From UBA8389 sp035719105 (GTDB taxonomy: Bacteria; Bacteroidota; Bacteroidia; Bacteroidales; UBA1402): a DNA stretch of 64,000 nucleotides. The notes under the pieces were generated by a model. That model did not search any database, was not told where the DNA came from, and was given only the letters and a program-made list of their open reading frames with translations. Each line of letters begins with the position of its first letter. The first letter of the stretch is position 1. This document shows positions 37,001-45,806 of this stretch, piece by piece. The position numbers and the translations under genes were made by a program. The DNA lies in assembly GCA_035719105.1 (NCBI GenBank), contig DASTGN010000008.1, forward strand, positions 248,001-312,000. The letters are read 5' to 3'.

Positions 37001-38710
37001 GAATTCTACTGAATTTCCACGATTGTTGCTGGTGTTGACGGGGCGATGGATAGCCAAATCAAAACCCAACACAGGATCTTTATCCGTTGATTGTGCAGGT
37101 GATTTCTCAATGTTTTTGTTTTGGAAAGTTTCGAGCGAATTCTTGGCATAACCCAGGTTTAACAATCCCTGAGTTCCTAAACGTTCTTCCAATTGAGCCA
37201 GGTAAAGGCTCTGAATGGATACTGGTTTGCCGTGTGAATCAAAGGTGCCTTCCGGTATAATCGGAGTCGCGTCGAAATATCGGGCGGTTTGTTCTCTATT
37301 TCCAATGCATCCGATGGCCCAGTTCATGGTTCCGGGAGGATTCTGAATAATGTAAGTTCCGGCGATGCAATTCCAGGCAACTCCCCATCCCATGGTCCAA
37401 CCATGGCCGGATCCGCCAACGCCACGATTCATAAAGTCAATGTTCCCATCTACAATGGTGCAATTGTCGACCAATAATCCGGTAGACCATCTATGATGCG
37501 GCTGGATTCGGCTTCCAAATCCATGAAAAGTTGAATTAAGGACCACGTTCGGACCTGCGGCAAGGCTGGATGTCCATACAAAATAAGTATTGCCACCTGT
37601 CACTTCACAACGATCCACCAAATTCTGGCTTCCTTCAAAGCTAAAATCAGAGGGTTTGGAGGCTCCCAAATTGGGATAAGTATGTTTGACAACCACTTGC
37701 TGCATGGTAATCCGATTTCCACCAAGGGTGGTCGTATTCATCGTTTCTTCGAAGAAGACATCCCTGACCCAACAATCGTTTGCTTCAATTTTGATACCAG
37801 AATAAGGGGCATGTCCATAATCGATTTCCAGCGGTGGACATTGTATGTGCAAATATTCAACACCTGCTTGCGTGATTTGATCATCGGATTGAATCAACTC
37901 GATGGTCGCTCTGTGATCGGGATCGAATGCTGCGTCGTAAGAATCGGAAAGTGGAACATCCACCGTTAGGACATTGCCCGAAATGGATACGATTTTTCGA
38001 TCCATCGTCAGGCTTCGTTGCGTATCCACCCAGGTTTGTTTTTTTCCGTCTCGGGTCATATTGTCCATTTCCATGAAATGAACCCAGCCTTTGGTTACGG
38101 GTTTATTGACTTTGATCCGATCGCCCACCTTGAGCTTCGAAGCATCCTCAACCGAAAAGGAGGTCGTGCCAGAAGGAACATACTCGTCAGAAATGTATGT
38201 AACAATCTGTCCCACTGTATTTTGGCTTTTCTCTTTTCCAATTCGAATGGCAACATGCTTATTGCCTTTCATTAAAATAGTGGTTCCATTTTTTCCACTG
38301 CCGCTACCACTCAATACCACCCCACTTTCCTTGATGGAAAGGGTTCCTGAGCAGATAAACGTGCCAGGAGCCAGCTTCACGGTACCCCGAAAACCATTTT
38401 TCAGAGGCATTGCCGAAACTTTGTCGATGGCCTTTTGAATCAATATTTCGTCGTGATCTTTGCCAGAGGGTTTCACCGTCCGTTTTATCGGAACATTCGG
38501 CAGGGAAACGCCACCACCCATATAGCCAGCCTGAGAAAAATCCATGATTTTATCTCCACGAGAAGTCGTTTTATAAGCTAGCTTACCAACTTCATTTCGG
38601 AAAACCCATTCACTTTCAGCCTGTTTTGATGATTCAGCCACTAAATTATCAGCTGAAAACAAACTAAACGGTATCGCAAGCAATAATGGCGCGAATATAT
38701 ATTTTAACAT
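34013..38710 (-). CDS. Giant protein: two beta-helix domains, F5/8-like module, C-terminal lyase domain
   Basis: This secreted 1565-residue protein has four parts. Beta-helix domain 1 spans about 35-525, an F5/8 type C-like sandwich about 550-680 (DRALDGNPQTYWMTDD), beta-helix domain 2 about 685-1165, and an alginate-lyase-superfamily (PF05426-like) domain about 1190-1555 with DYWWPDPKNPTGPY and NADNNHGTCWAV (near 1395). The two beta-helices are paralogous: both open with DFS-x-AGYMGGGV and both carry RW-S/T-TG-x-LVDNC and NRG-x2-GSGHGW. These blocks recur in the T9SS protein at 45807-47615. Inferred role: depolymerase with several catalytic or binding sites on a uronate polymer. Confidence 0.88.
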   Translation of the reverse strand: MLKYIFAPLLLAIPFSLFSADNLVAESSKQAESEWVFRNEVGKLAYKTTSRGDKIMDFSQAGYMGGGVSLPNVPIKRTVKPSGKDHDEILIQKAIDKVSAMPLKNGFRGTVKLAPGTFICSGTLSIKESGVVLSGSGSGKNGTTILMKGNKHVAIRIGKEKSQNTVGQIVTYISDEYVPSGTTSFSVEDASKLKVGDRIKVNKPVTKGWVHFMEMDNMTRDGKKQTWVDTQRSLTMDRKIVSISGNVLTVDVPLSDSYDAAFDPDHRATIELIQSDDQITQAGVEYLHIQCPPLEIDYGHAPYSGIKIEANDCWVRDVFFEETMNTTTLGGNRITMQQVVVKHTYPNLGASKPSDFSFEGSQNLVDRCEVTGGNTYFVWTSSLAAGPNVVLNSTFHGFGSRIQPHHRWSTGLLVDNCTIVDGNIDFMNRGVGGSGHGWTMGWGVAWNCIAGTYIIQNPPGTMNWAIGCIGNREQTARYFDATPIIPEGTFDSHGKPVSIQSLYLAQLEERLGTQGLLNLGYAKNSLETFQNKNIEKSPAQSTDKDPVLGFDLAIHRPVNTSNNRGNSVEFSGDRALDGNPQTYWMTDDGVTSRKLEIDTEGPVEINALDISEAASIGSRVLKYKVEGQVDSDWKLLSEGTTIGARKVDTFETTTVWKVRLIIVEASAAPAISKVGLYCRKLVRLGSTSVWVYPGKDGKLNYKKTPNGDQIMDFSHAGYMGGGVALPTVPVVKTVKPTGKVDETSTIQAAIDEVAKKPLINGFRGAVLLAPGTYTCLKPINIAADGIVLRGSGNGKGGSVIKMTGERHTAISVGFERSRNKDVRPTEDVITLIADVYVPSGAHSFHVVNASGFSIGDWIEIRKPVTKKWIAYMQMNDLVRDGKPQTWIQDGSTLDCRRKIASISGNEIVLDVPVSDSYDSEYLNPTGTSVVKIQSPRLVSQVGIENLCIQAPPMAVNHVEALYSAIRMNGQDCWAKNLQINETMNSVGVNGSRITFQNVAVVRTVPNIGASKPAEFAPNAGQILLDRCSCIGDNIWPAATGAGIYGPIVLLNCTFSGNGRVEGHQRWTTGMLVDNCKIPDGGIDFKNRGSMGSGHGWGMGWSVAWNCLAKNYVIQLPPGVYNWMIGCKGSNVPTPRPFGKGPVLPLGISDSQDENVAPSSLYLAQLAERLGGQALANIGYSTSFIAVEKSNEGSEYFREFLTDKVKQDVRKACIDKANQYLNEKPVTVTASFCKRSAGGVHDFYSEGDYWWPDPKNPTGPYIKKDGETNPDNFSDHRHAMVRLSEIVSTLTSAWILTGNQKYADKALTHLNAWFTNPKTKMNPNLLYAQAISGRYTGRGIGLIDVYHLVEVAQSIKVLSDKKAITLEQTKPIKNWFKSFLGWMTTHPYGIDEMNADNNHGTCWAVSASMFAKLTDNKEVLEMCTNRFKNILLPKQMADNGGFPRELDRTKPFGYSLFNMDAFANLAQILSTPQDNLWEFTTPDGKSLKKGMEFISPFIADKSTWPYAKDIYIWDEWPARQSCLLFAGLAFNNAEYINLYLKLPDASTHPEVLRNLPVRHPIIWMNH

Positions 38711-38719
38711 TTTATTAAC

Positions 38720-41131
38720 TTATTTATAAGGTTCAATGGTGAACTGTTTTTTCAGTCGAATGTCTTCTGACGAACTACCAATTAAAATTTGAAAATCTCC
38801 GGGTTCAACGACTTCGTTCATATTTAAATCCAACAAAGTCAAGTCAGAAGGCAGCAAGGTGAAATGGACCTTCTTGGTTTCTCCTGGTGCAAGCGAAACC
38901 CTTTCGAAACCACGAAGTTGTGATTCATAGGTGGTCACACTGCTTACTAAATCCTTGAAGTAAAGCTGAGCCACTTCTTCCCCGGAATATTTGCCTGTAT
39001 TGGTAATTGAAAATGAAATTTCAATAGAACCTCCTGGTTTTTGAATTTCGGGGGTGACCGTCAAATCTTTGTATTCAAAACTGGTGTAACTCAATCCAAA
39101 ACCGAAGGGATATAAGGCACCATTGATGCTGGTTTTACCATAACCATTGTCGCCACTGGAAGGCTGACCTGCATGTGATCCAGGTTTAAATGGAAAATTA
39201 TATTCCAATTGACCGACCGACTTCGGAAAGGTAACCGGCAATTTTCCACCCGGATTGAATTCACCAAACAAGGTTTTTGCAATAGCCGTACCTCCAGCCT
39301 CACCTGGGAACCATGCTTCCAAAATGGAAGGGACATATCGATTGGCCCAATTGATGGTGAGGGGTCGACCGTTGATCAAAACCAAAACCACCGGTTTTCC
39401 TGTTTCTACCAAGGCTTGTAAAAGTTGCAACTGACGGCCTGGTAAATCTAAACCGGTGCGTGATAAGCTTTCGCCAACCCGTTTTTCATCTTCACCAAGA
39501 ACGGCGACAATAACATCGGACATTTTTGCCTTTTCAGCGGCATCGGCAATAGTTTTGCTTTCTTCCGGTGTCAACGGGGTAGGCAGGATTTCACTCTCCG
39601 GCCAGTTGGCATCGACGATTTCGCAACCTTTGGCATAATCGACTCTGATTGATTTACCTGCAAACGTTTTCAATCCTTCCAGCACGGACACCACTTGAAT
39701 ATTCGAAGGCCCATACCGGCTGATGGAATGGTTGGTTTCGGCAGCTAGAGGCCCTGTCACGAAAATGCTTTTAACCTTCTGGGGATCCAATGGCAAAAGG
39801 TTCTTTTCATTTTTCAACAGAACCAGGGCTTCGCGAGACATGTTCATCATAAAAGGTCCAGTATCCGCCGAGCGAACAATCTGATTAGCCTTTTCAGGAT
39901 GCTCCACATAAGGGTGGTCGAACAATCCAAGTTCAAATTTGACACGCAACACATCTGCAACGCGTTCATCGATGACAGCCATGGATAGCGACCCCTCTTT
40001 GATGAGTTCGCGCAAAGGCAAAGCAAAATCTTCAGGTGGCGTGAAATCAGTGCGAACATTGAGACCTGCCTCAACTACCATACGAACAGCTTCTTTCTTA
40101 TCTGAAGCAACGTGGTGCTTGGTATTTACAAATTCAACGGCTCGACTATCGGAAACGACAAATCCGCGAAAACCCCATTTTTCTCTTAAAAGTTCTGTCA
40201 TAAAATAATGACTGGCTGTAACAGGAACGCCATCCCAGTCGTTGTAACTGCTCATGACGCCTTTGGGGTGTGCTTCTTGAATGACTCTGCGGAATGGATA
40301 CAAATAGAGTTGGTGCAATTCTCTGGGAGCAATGTGTGGATCCGTTCTGGCATTGCCATCACGACCACCCTTGGGGACACTATAGGCTGCATAATGTTTC
40401 AAAGTGGAGGCCACTCCTTCGGATTGTATACCCAAAACCATTTGTTTACCAAGTTCAGCAATTAGAAAGGGGTCTTCAGAATACGCTTCGACCACCCGCC
40501 CCCATCTCGGGTCGCGTGCCAAATCCAAAATCGGTGCATAAACATTGGTGTACCCAAGTGCTTTGGCTTCCCTACCGGCAATGACTCCTGCCTGATGGAC
40601 CAGGGCTTTGTCCCAGGTACTGCCTATGGCAATGGGCGCTGGCAATGAAGTGGCACGATCGTGATTCAATCCATGAATGCCTTCGTTGCTGAAGTCGACT
40701 GGAATTCCCAATCTTGTTTCTTCAATGAACCAACGTTGACAGATGTTGATCGCCTCAGCATGTTTGGAATAGGGAAACGAATACTGCGATTTGGCCTTGA
40801 GGTTGTAGGGCAAACTATTCAAATGTTCATCGATGTTGGCAATTCCATCTTTCCAAAAAGCATTTTTCCATTCCGGAGTTGGAAGCTCATCTTTTAAAAC
40901 ACGCTTATACCCATACAAAGTAACCATTTGATTGGTTTTCTCCTCCAAGGTCATCAGAGAAAGCAGATTAACGATTCGGTCATCAATGCTGCGTTCCGAA
41001 TCTTCATAAACATCCTTAATTCCATTTTTATTAAGGTCGATCCAGCCCTTCTTGTAAATATCTTTTGACTGAGCATTCGTAACTTGAAAGACGGTCAAGC
41101 TGATAAGAACAAGGAACATCCATTTTTTCAT
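38720..41131 (-). CDS. GH3 beta-glycosidase
   Basis: This secreted 803-residue GH3 enzyme (signal peptide to about VTNA20) has a TIM barrel with STLKHYAAYS (242-251) and nucleophile D328 in GFVVSDSRAVE. An alpha/beta sandwich and a C-terminal FN3-like domain ending in IGSSSEDI follow. Just after the signal peptide is a DLNKNGIKDVYED calcium-loop-like motif. GH3 members here are usually beta-glucosidases or beta-xylosidases acting on short oligosaccharides. It follows GH28 by 37 bp. Confidence 0.93.
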   Translation of the reverse strand: MKKWMFLVLISLTVFQVTNAQSKDIYKKGWIDLNKNGIKDVYEDSERSIDDRIVNLLSLMTLEEKTNQMVTLYGYKRVLKDELPTPEWKNAFWKDGIANIDEHLNSLPYNLKAKSQYSFPYSKHAEAINICQRWFIEETRLGIPVDFSNEGIHGLNHDRATSLPAPIAIGSTWDKALVHQAGVIAGREAKALGYTNVYAPILDLARDPRWGRVVEAYSEDPFLIAELGKQMVLGIQSEGVASTLKHYAAYSVPKGGRDGNARTDPHIAPRELHQLYLYPFRRVIQEAHPKGVMSSYNDWDGVPVTASHYFMTELLREKWGFRGFVVSDSRAVEFVNTKHHVASDKKEAVRMVVEAGLNVRTDFTPPEDFALPLRELIKEGSLSMAVIDERVADVLRVKFELGLFDHPYVEHPEKANQIVRSADTGPFMMNMSREALVLLKNEKNLLPLDPQKVKSIFVTGPLAAETNHSISRYGPSNIQVVSVLEGLKTFAGKSIRVDYAKGCEIVDANWPESEILPTPLTPEESKTIADAAEKAKMSDVIVAVLGEDEKRVGESLSRTGLDLPGRQLQLLQALVETGKPVVLVLINGRPLTINWANRYVPSILEAWFPGEAGGTAIAKTLFGEFNPGGKLPVTFPKSVGQLEYNFPFKPGSHAGQPSSGDNGYGKTSINGALYPFGFGLSYTSFEYKDLTVTPEIQKPGGSIEISFSITNTGKYSGEEVAQLYFKDLVSSVTTYESQLRGFERVSLAPGETKKVHFTLLPSDLTLLDLNMNEVVEPGDFQILIGSSSEDIRLKKQFTIEPYK

Positions 41132-41168
41132 AGGTACTCTTTTGAAAGTTAATTAAATCGGAACACGT

Positions 41169-42743
41169 TTATTTTTGACCCCGAACCTGATTTACTTTAC
41201 GACCAATGCCTTTTAATTTATTATTCAGAACATTGATACTCTTGCTGTTATCCCCTTCTATTCGGACAAAAGCTTCTGCTTTGCCGGTAGTCGTCATGTT
41301 CTCGATGATGGCTCCCTGAACATTTTCCAGTCGAATAACAGACTCAGCACCCTTGAATGCTGTCAGCACTCCGCCGGAAATCTCAATATTCTTACCATCT
41401 TCGACGATGAAGGCAGGGCGCACATCAGCCGAATCCAACTTGAAGGAGATGTTCTTTAATTTCAAACCGCTCACATGTCTGGCCCAAAGTCCATACGCAG
41501 GAATCAGTGGCCCAAAAGTGCTGACTTCGGGATATTTGTCAATGGCTTCGGGCACATCGTGTCTTGCATCGGAAGCAACACCGCCGCCAACCAAATTGAT
41601 TTGGATATTTTCGAGCGTCAAATCGTTGATATAATGTCCCGGAACACCCGTGATCAAAATACCGGAAGGTGGTTTTAACTGTGCATTGGCCGAAGCATTG
41701 GCCTGAACATTTTTAACAATGACATGATCAAAGGTTCCCGTTGGTTGTTGGGTATCTTTGTCCTTGCGAAAAACGCTCAATCTGGAACCCAATCTGAACA
41801 ACATAGGCGTCCTGACATTGTCCATTTTGATATTCGAAACTTCAATGTTTCTAAGGTGAGCACCGTCAACAGTCAACAATTTGATGCCACCATTTTTAGT
41901 ATCGTAAATGTAACAATCCGAAATCTTGATGTTTTCGAAAGGAGCCATCGATTCGGTACCCATTTTGATACCAGCCTGGTTGCTCTTTAGACGCAAGCCA
42001 CTGACAACGATGTTTTTACAACCCATGGTGCTGGAAGTGGTTTTAAACACCAGAGCGTCATCACCGCTCGTAACGTCACAATTCCTGATGACGACATCCT
42101 GACAACCGTCAATGCCAATTCCATCATTGTGGGCAACGCCGACACTGACAATCTTGACATTTTCGATTTGGATGTTTCTGCTTTGAAAGTAATGAGACGT
42201 CCATGCACCTGAATAATTCAATGTCACATCTTTCACTTTCACGCCATTGCAACGGACGATGCGAAGCAAAAAGGGACGCGCTCCCCAACGTTTGCTTTCA
42301 GAGCGGTTATCGGTCAGAATGTGTTTGGCTTTGAGTGCTGAACCCTGGCCATCGATTCTACCTTCACCTTCAATACAGACGTTTTTGGCATCTACTGCCA
42401 CTAAAAAAGCCCAACCGACATCAATGCCAAGCCCTTCGGTAAAGGGGTCGAGGTTTCTGTAGTCTTTCAAGTCCACACTTCCCAACAAGACTGCCCCTTT
42501 CATCAAGTGAAGCGTAACATTGTCTTTAAGTTCGATTGTACCGGACAAAAACTGACCTGCAGGTATGATGACTTTCCCGCCTCCATTGGTGTAACAATCA
42601 TCAATCGCCCGCTGAATCGCGGTGGAATTTAATGTGGTGCCATCGCCAACTGCTCCGTAATTCGTAATATCGACATCCTTTGCATAAAGGTTTACGGAAA
42701 CAAGCAATATCGCCAGTGATAAAATATAGTTGTTTAAACGCAT
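41169..42743 (-). CDS. GH28 polygalacturonase-family enzyme
   Basis: This secreted 524-residue right-handed beta-helix protein (signal peptide to about LYA) begins with the GH28 entry YGAVGDGTTLNSTAIQRAID. Catalytic region: HNDGIGID (about 204) and TSGDDALVF (about 226), giving the Asp trio, then NQAGIKMGTESM where classical members have a GHG motif. Likely hydrolyses alpha-linked galacturonic acid, exo- or side-chain-directed. It is paralogous to the GH28 at 49108-50439. Confidence 0.9.
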   Translation of the reverse strand: MRLNNYILSLAILLVSVNLYAKDVDITNYGAVGDGTTLNSTAIQRAIDDCYTNGGGKVIIPAGQFLSGTIELKDNVTLHLMKGAVLLGSVDLKDYRNLDPFTEGLGIDVGWAFLVAVDAKNVCIEGEGRIDGQGSALKAKHILTDNRSESKRWGARPFLLRIVRCNGVKVKDVTLNYSGAWTSHYFQSRNIQIENVKIVSVGVAHNDGIGIDGCQDVVIRNCDVTSGDDALVFKTTSSTMGCKNIVVSGLRLKSNQAGIKMGTESMAPFENIKISDCYIYDTKNGGIKLLTVDGAHLRNIEVSNIKMDNVRTPMLFRLGSRLSVFRKDKDTQQPTGTFDHVIVKNVQANASANAQLKPPSGILITGVPGHYINDLTLENIQINLVGGGVASDARHDVPEAIDKYPEVSTFGPLIPAYGLWARHVSGLKLKNISFKLDSADVRPAFIVEDGKNIEISGGVLTAFKGAESVIRLENVQGAIIENMTTTGKAEAFVRIEGDNSKSINVLNNKLKGIGRKVNQVRGQK

Positions 42744-42761
42744 ATCAATTATAGGTTTAAT

Positions 42762-45700
42762 TTATCGCATCTTTCGAATTTGAACCATCACGACTCCGTG
42801 TTGATTCACATCGGACTTGAATTCACCTTCAAATACACCAAGATCCTTTTGTCTCCATAAGTCTCTAACCATGTATTTGCCCTTGATTCCCAAATCCGAC
42901 CATTTGACCACCACTTGTTGTGTGCCATTGTCCGAAAGGTTGAACAAACCAACTGCCTTGGAGCCATCTTCCATGTCCTTAGCCATCACACCGACATCGT
43001 CTTTGCTCGACAAAACCGTTGCTTGCTTGCCCAGAGGATCCTGATCAACAGCAATCACTTCGTCGTTGGTCAATAAACTAAGGGTGAATTCGTCCATACA
43101 GGAAATGTCATTGCCCAGCAAAAGGGGAACTGACATTAGGCACCAAGCGCTCATGTGGGTGTACTGTTCATCCGGAGTCAGTTTGGAATACCACTTTTCG
43201 GCAGAATTCCATCCAACAATACCTAAAATCATCATATCCGGGTCATTCCAGTGTCCGGGACGAGCATAAGGTGCCCATTTATCTTGTGTAAAGATTCTGC
43301 TTTTCAGGCTCTTCCAGTTGTCTTTGATATCACCACCGGTACGCCATGCATTGGAAACGGTCGACAATTCAGCTATCGTAGCAAAGGGAGTGCTATTGGA
43401 TAAGCTGTAAACGACATCACGTCCGCTGTTTCTCAGAGCATCGTACATTTCTTTGGTTTCCGTCATTTCGATGGGATTCCAGTCGTATTTCAAATAGTCG
43501 AATCCCCACTTTGCAATTTGTTTGGCATCGTTTTCCCAAAAGTGATACGTACCAATGGCGTAAGGAAGCAGCTTTTTATTTCGGGTTACATTTTCTTTCG
43601 TACGGGCGAATGTACCTTCTGGATTCATGGCTGAACCACCGACACGATGTCCATATGATTCTACCCAAGGAGTGGAATAGGTTCCAATTTTCAATCCCAT
43701 GGCATGTACCTGATCGCAAAGAACTTGCATGTCAGGAAATCTTGAAGAGTCCGGCAGAATTGCTTTTAATTCGCCACCTCTGGCTCCTTGCCATCCATCG
43801 TCGATGTTCATATAGGACCAACCGTGATTGATCAAACCAGTTGAGACCATGGCTTTTGCTTGTGTCAAAACCTGTTCTTGTGTAATCCGTGTGCCATAGA
43901 TGTTGTAATGATTCCAACCCATGGGAGGAGTCAATGCAATGGTTTCACCCACTACCAATTTAAAATCACGTTGACAAACCCCTACACTGTTTTTTGCTGT
44001 AAATTTGATTTTGTAGGTTCCAGGTTTTTCAACAGAACCACTCAGGACACCGGTACTTGGATCGAGCGTCACTCCTTTTGGAAGTTTAACTGCCGAAAAG
44101 GTCATTGGTCTGTCACCTGTTACAGGCAAAAGAAACATGATTGGGTGAGAAGGACGAACTCCAAAGATCTTGGGGCCGTTGATTTTGGGTTCCGGCCCTT
44201 GTTTGGGCGTCAATATGGAAGCCGCTTTGAGTGCAGCCAGGGTGTCTTTGGCAAGCAGTTCAACTTTTACCACGTCGACCAGATTCGTGCGGTATTGAGC
44301 CGGCAATTCAATTTGAATGACGTTGTTGTCGATTTTATAATTCAATTCTTTTCCTGAACCTAAAATGGAAATCGAACGGGGTTTCAAATCCGATTTCAAT
44401 GTCAATGTTTCCAATTCTGCAGGAATTCTATCTTCGTCATACTTGCTGCCATTTTTGAATTTTGGTATAGCAAATAAATAACGGATGTTTCCTTTGGACG
44501 TGGAAGGAACCGATGCTTGTTCATCTTCAGGCAATTGGTTCACATTCTTGACAGCCATGCCATTAGCGTTCATCCATCCTTCGACCACTTTCATATTCTT
44601 GTAAGTTGCCTCAGGGAAAATACCGTCTGAAGTGGGACCAACACCCAACAAATAGTTTACACCCCAAGCTCTTGCCGAAACAAATTCGCCCAAAACAAAA
44701 GCATTGGAACGGAAAGGCTGCGTATTGCTGTTTGCCCAACTGTTTGTCCAAGTATTGCAGAATTCTGCCCAAACATTTCCGGGATCCTTTTTGGGAGCAT
44801 TACGCTCAAAGGTGATAAAGTCGCCTTTCCCGTGCATTCGAGGATTGATGACTATACCAGGTTGCAATTTGCGAATTTCGTCCTGGGAAATCAGATTGTT
44901 ACCGTTGGGAACCGGTGCTTTACCATCAAACCAAAGGACATCAATTTTACCCCAACGGGTCAGAATTTCTTCAATTTGACCACGAACATAGGCTGCATAT
45001 TCTGCTTTATGCTTGTTGATTTCTTTCTCTGTCTTAACTTTTGTTCTCGGGTTCAAATCGGCATCAACCGAAGGCAAACCCGGATTTTTCTTAACACCGC
45101 CACCGTATAGAAAATTCATGTATTCACGATCAAAATACCAATCGGGAGGTGAAAAGTACAAACCGACTTTCAAACCATATTTGCGACAGGCGTCAATATA
45201 GGGTTTGATCAAATCTTTTCCGCCCATAAAGTTTTTGGTACTGAAGTTGCCATAATTGCTTGGCCACATGGCAAAACCTTCGTGGTGTCTGGTCGTAATG
45301 ACTGCATAGGTGAAACCAGCATCTTTAGCCGCTTTGATCCACTTATCCGGATCATAGTTTTGCGGATTGAACGTTTTTGCCATAGACCAATATTCATTGG
45401 GCGTGATGACCGGCGGCTTACCATTCAGGTTATAGTCCTTTTGTTCGACAATTCGTTTAATTTCAGAAGGATCCAATGTTTGAGCAGCGAGGGCTCTTCC
45501 GGGAATCATAGGCCAGGAAGCATCTAAGTTCCTGACAGATGAAAGTCCCCAGTGAATGAACAAACCCAATGCTGCATCGGGATACCATTGAGCATCGGGG
45601 TGCTGACTGTGTACTTCGGCAGGTGATTTGTCTTCACCAATGCTGATCATGCTGTGCTCCGCTTTAACGTCTTCTTTATCTGCATTCTGCGACTTTATGG

Positions 45701-45773
45701 AAGTCGAGAAAAGCACAAGGGAGCTGAGTAATAAATAGAATCCAAGATTCTTTTTTCTGGTTTTATAATTCAT
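42762..45773 (-). CDS. GH29-GH27 fusion: alpha-L-fucosidase plus alpha-galactosidase
   Basis: This secreted 1003-residue two-enzyme protein has a GH29 domain at about 55-525 with LFIHWGL, RHHEGFAMW and nucleophile D283 in DVLWFDG. A putative-Ig (He_PIG-like) linker domain covers about 528-608. A GH27 domain covers about 612-1003, with IDDGWQG, LKYDWNP (nucleophile D764), ARPGHWNDPDM and ending in the small sandwich. Linker and GH27 closely match the separate GH27 protein at 60510-62144, so the fusion probably arose by joining a GH29 to a copy of that protein. It would remove fucose and galactose from one side chain. Confidence 0.92.
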   Translation of the reverse strand: MNYKTRKKNLGFYLLLSSLVLFSTSIKSQNADKEDVKAEHSMISIGEDKSPAEVHSQHPDAQWYPDAALGLFIHWGLSSVRNLDASWPMIPGRALAAQTLDPSEIKRIVEQKDYNLNGKPPVITPNEYWSMAKTFNPQNYDPDKWIKAAKDAGFTYAVITTRHHEGFAMWPSNYGNFSTKNFMGGKDLIKPYIDACRKYGLKVGLYFSPPDWYFDREYMNFLYGGGVKKNPGLPSVDADLNPRTKVKTEKEINKHKAEYAAYVRGQIEEILTRWGKIDVLWFDGKAPVPNGNNLISQDEIRKLQPGIVINPRMHGKGDFITFERNAPKKDPGNVWAEFCNTWTNSWANSNTQPFRSNAFVLGEFVSARAWGVNYLLGVGPTSDGIFPEATYKNMKVVEGWMNANGMAVKNVNQLPEDEQASVPSTSKGNIRYLFAIPKFKNGSKYDEDRIPAELETLTLKSDLKPRSISILGSGKELNYKIDNNVIQIELPAQYRTNLVDVVKVELLAKDTLAALKAASILTPKQGPEPKINGPKIFGVRPSHPIMFLLPVTGDRPMTFSAVKLPKGVTLDPSTGVLSGSVEKPGTYKIKFTAKNSVGVCQRDFKLVVGETIALTPPMGWNHYNIYGTRITQEQVLTQAKAMVSTGLINHGWSYMNIDDGWQGARGGELKAILPDSSRFPDMQVLCDQVHAMGLKIGTYSTPWVESYGHRVGGSAMNPEGTFARTKENVTRNKKLLPYAIGTYHFWENDAKQIAKWGFDYLKYDWNPIEMTETKEMYDALRNSGRDVVYSLSNSTPFATIAELSTVSNAWRTGGDIKDNWKSLKSRIFTQDKWAPYARPGHWNDPDMMILGIVGWNSAEKWYSKLTPDEQYTHMSAWCLMSVPLLLGNDISCMDEFTLSLLTNDEVIAVDQDPLGKQATVLSSKDDVGVMAKDMEDGSKAVGLFNLSDNGTQQVVVKWSDLGIKGKYMVRDLWRQKDLGVFEGEFKSDVNQHGVVMVQIRKMR

Positions 45774-45806
45774 ACTATTATGATGAGGGTTTAGTTCTAA
45801 AACTAT

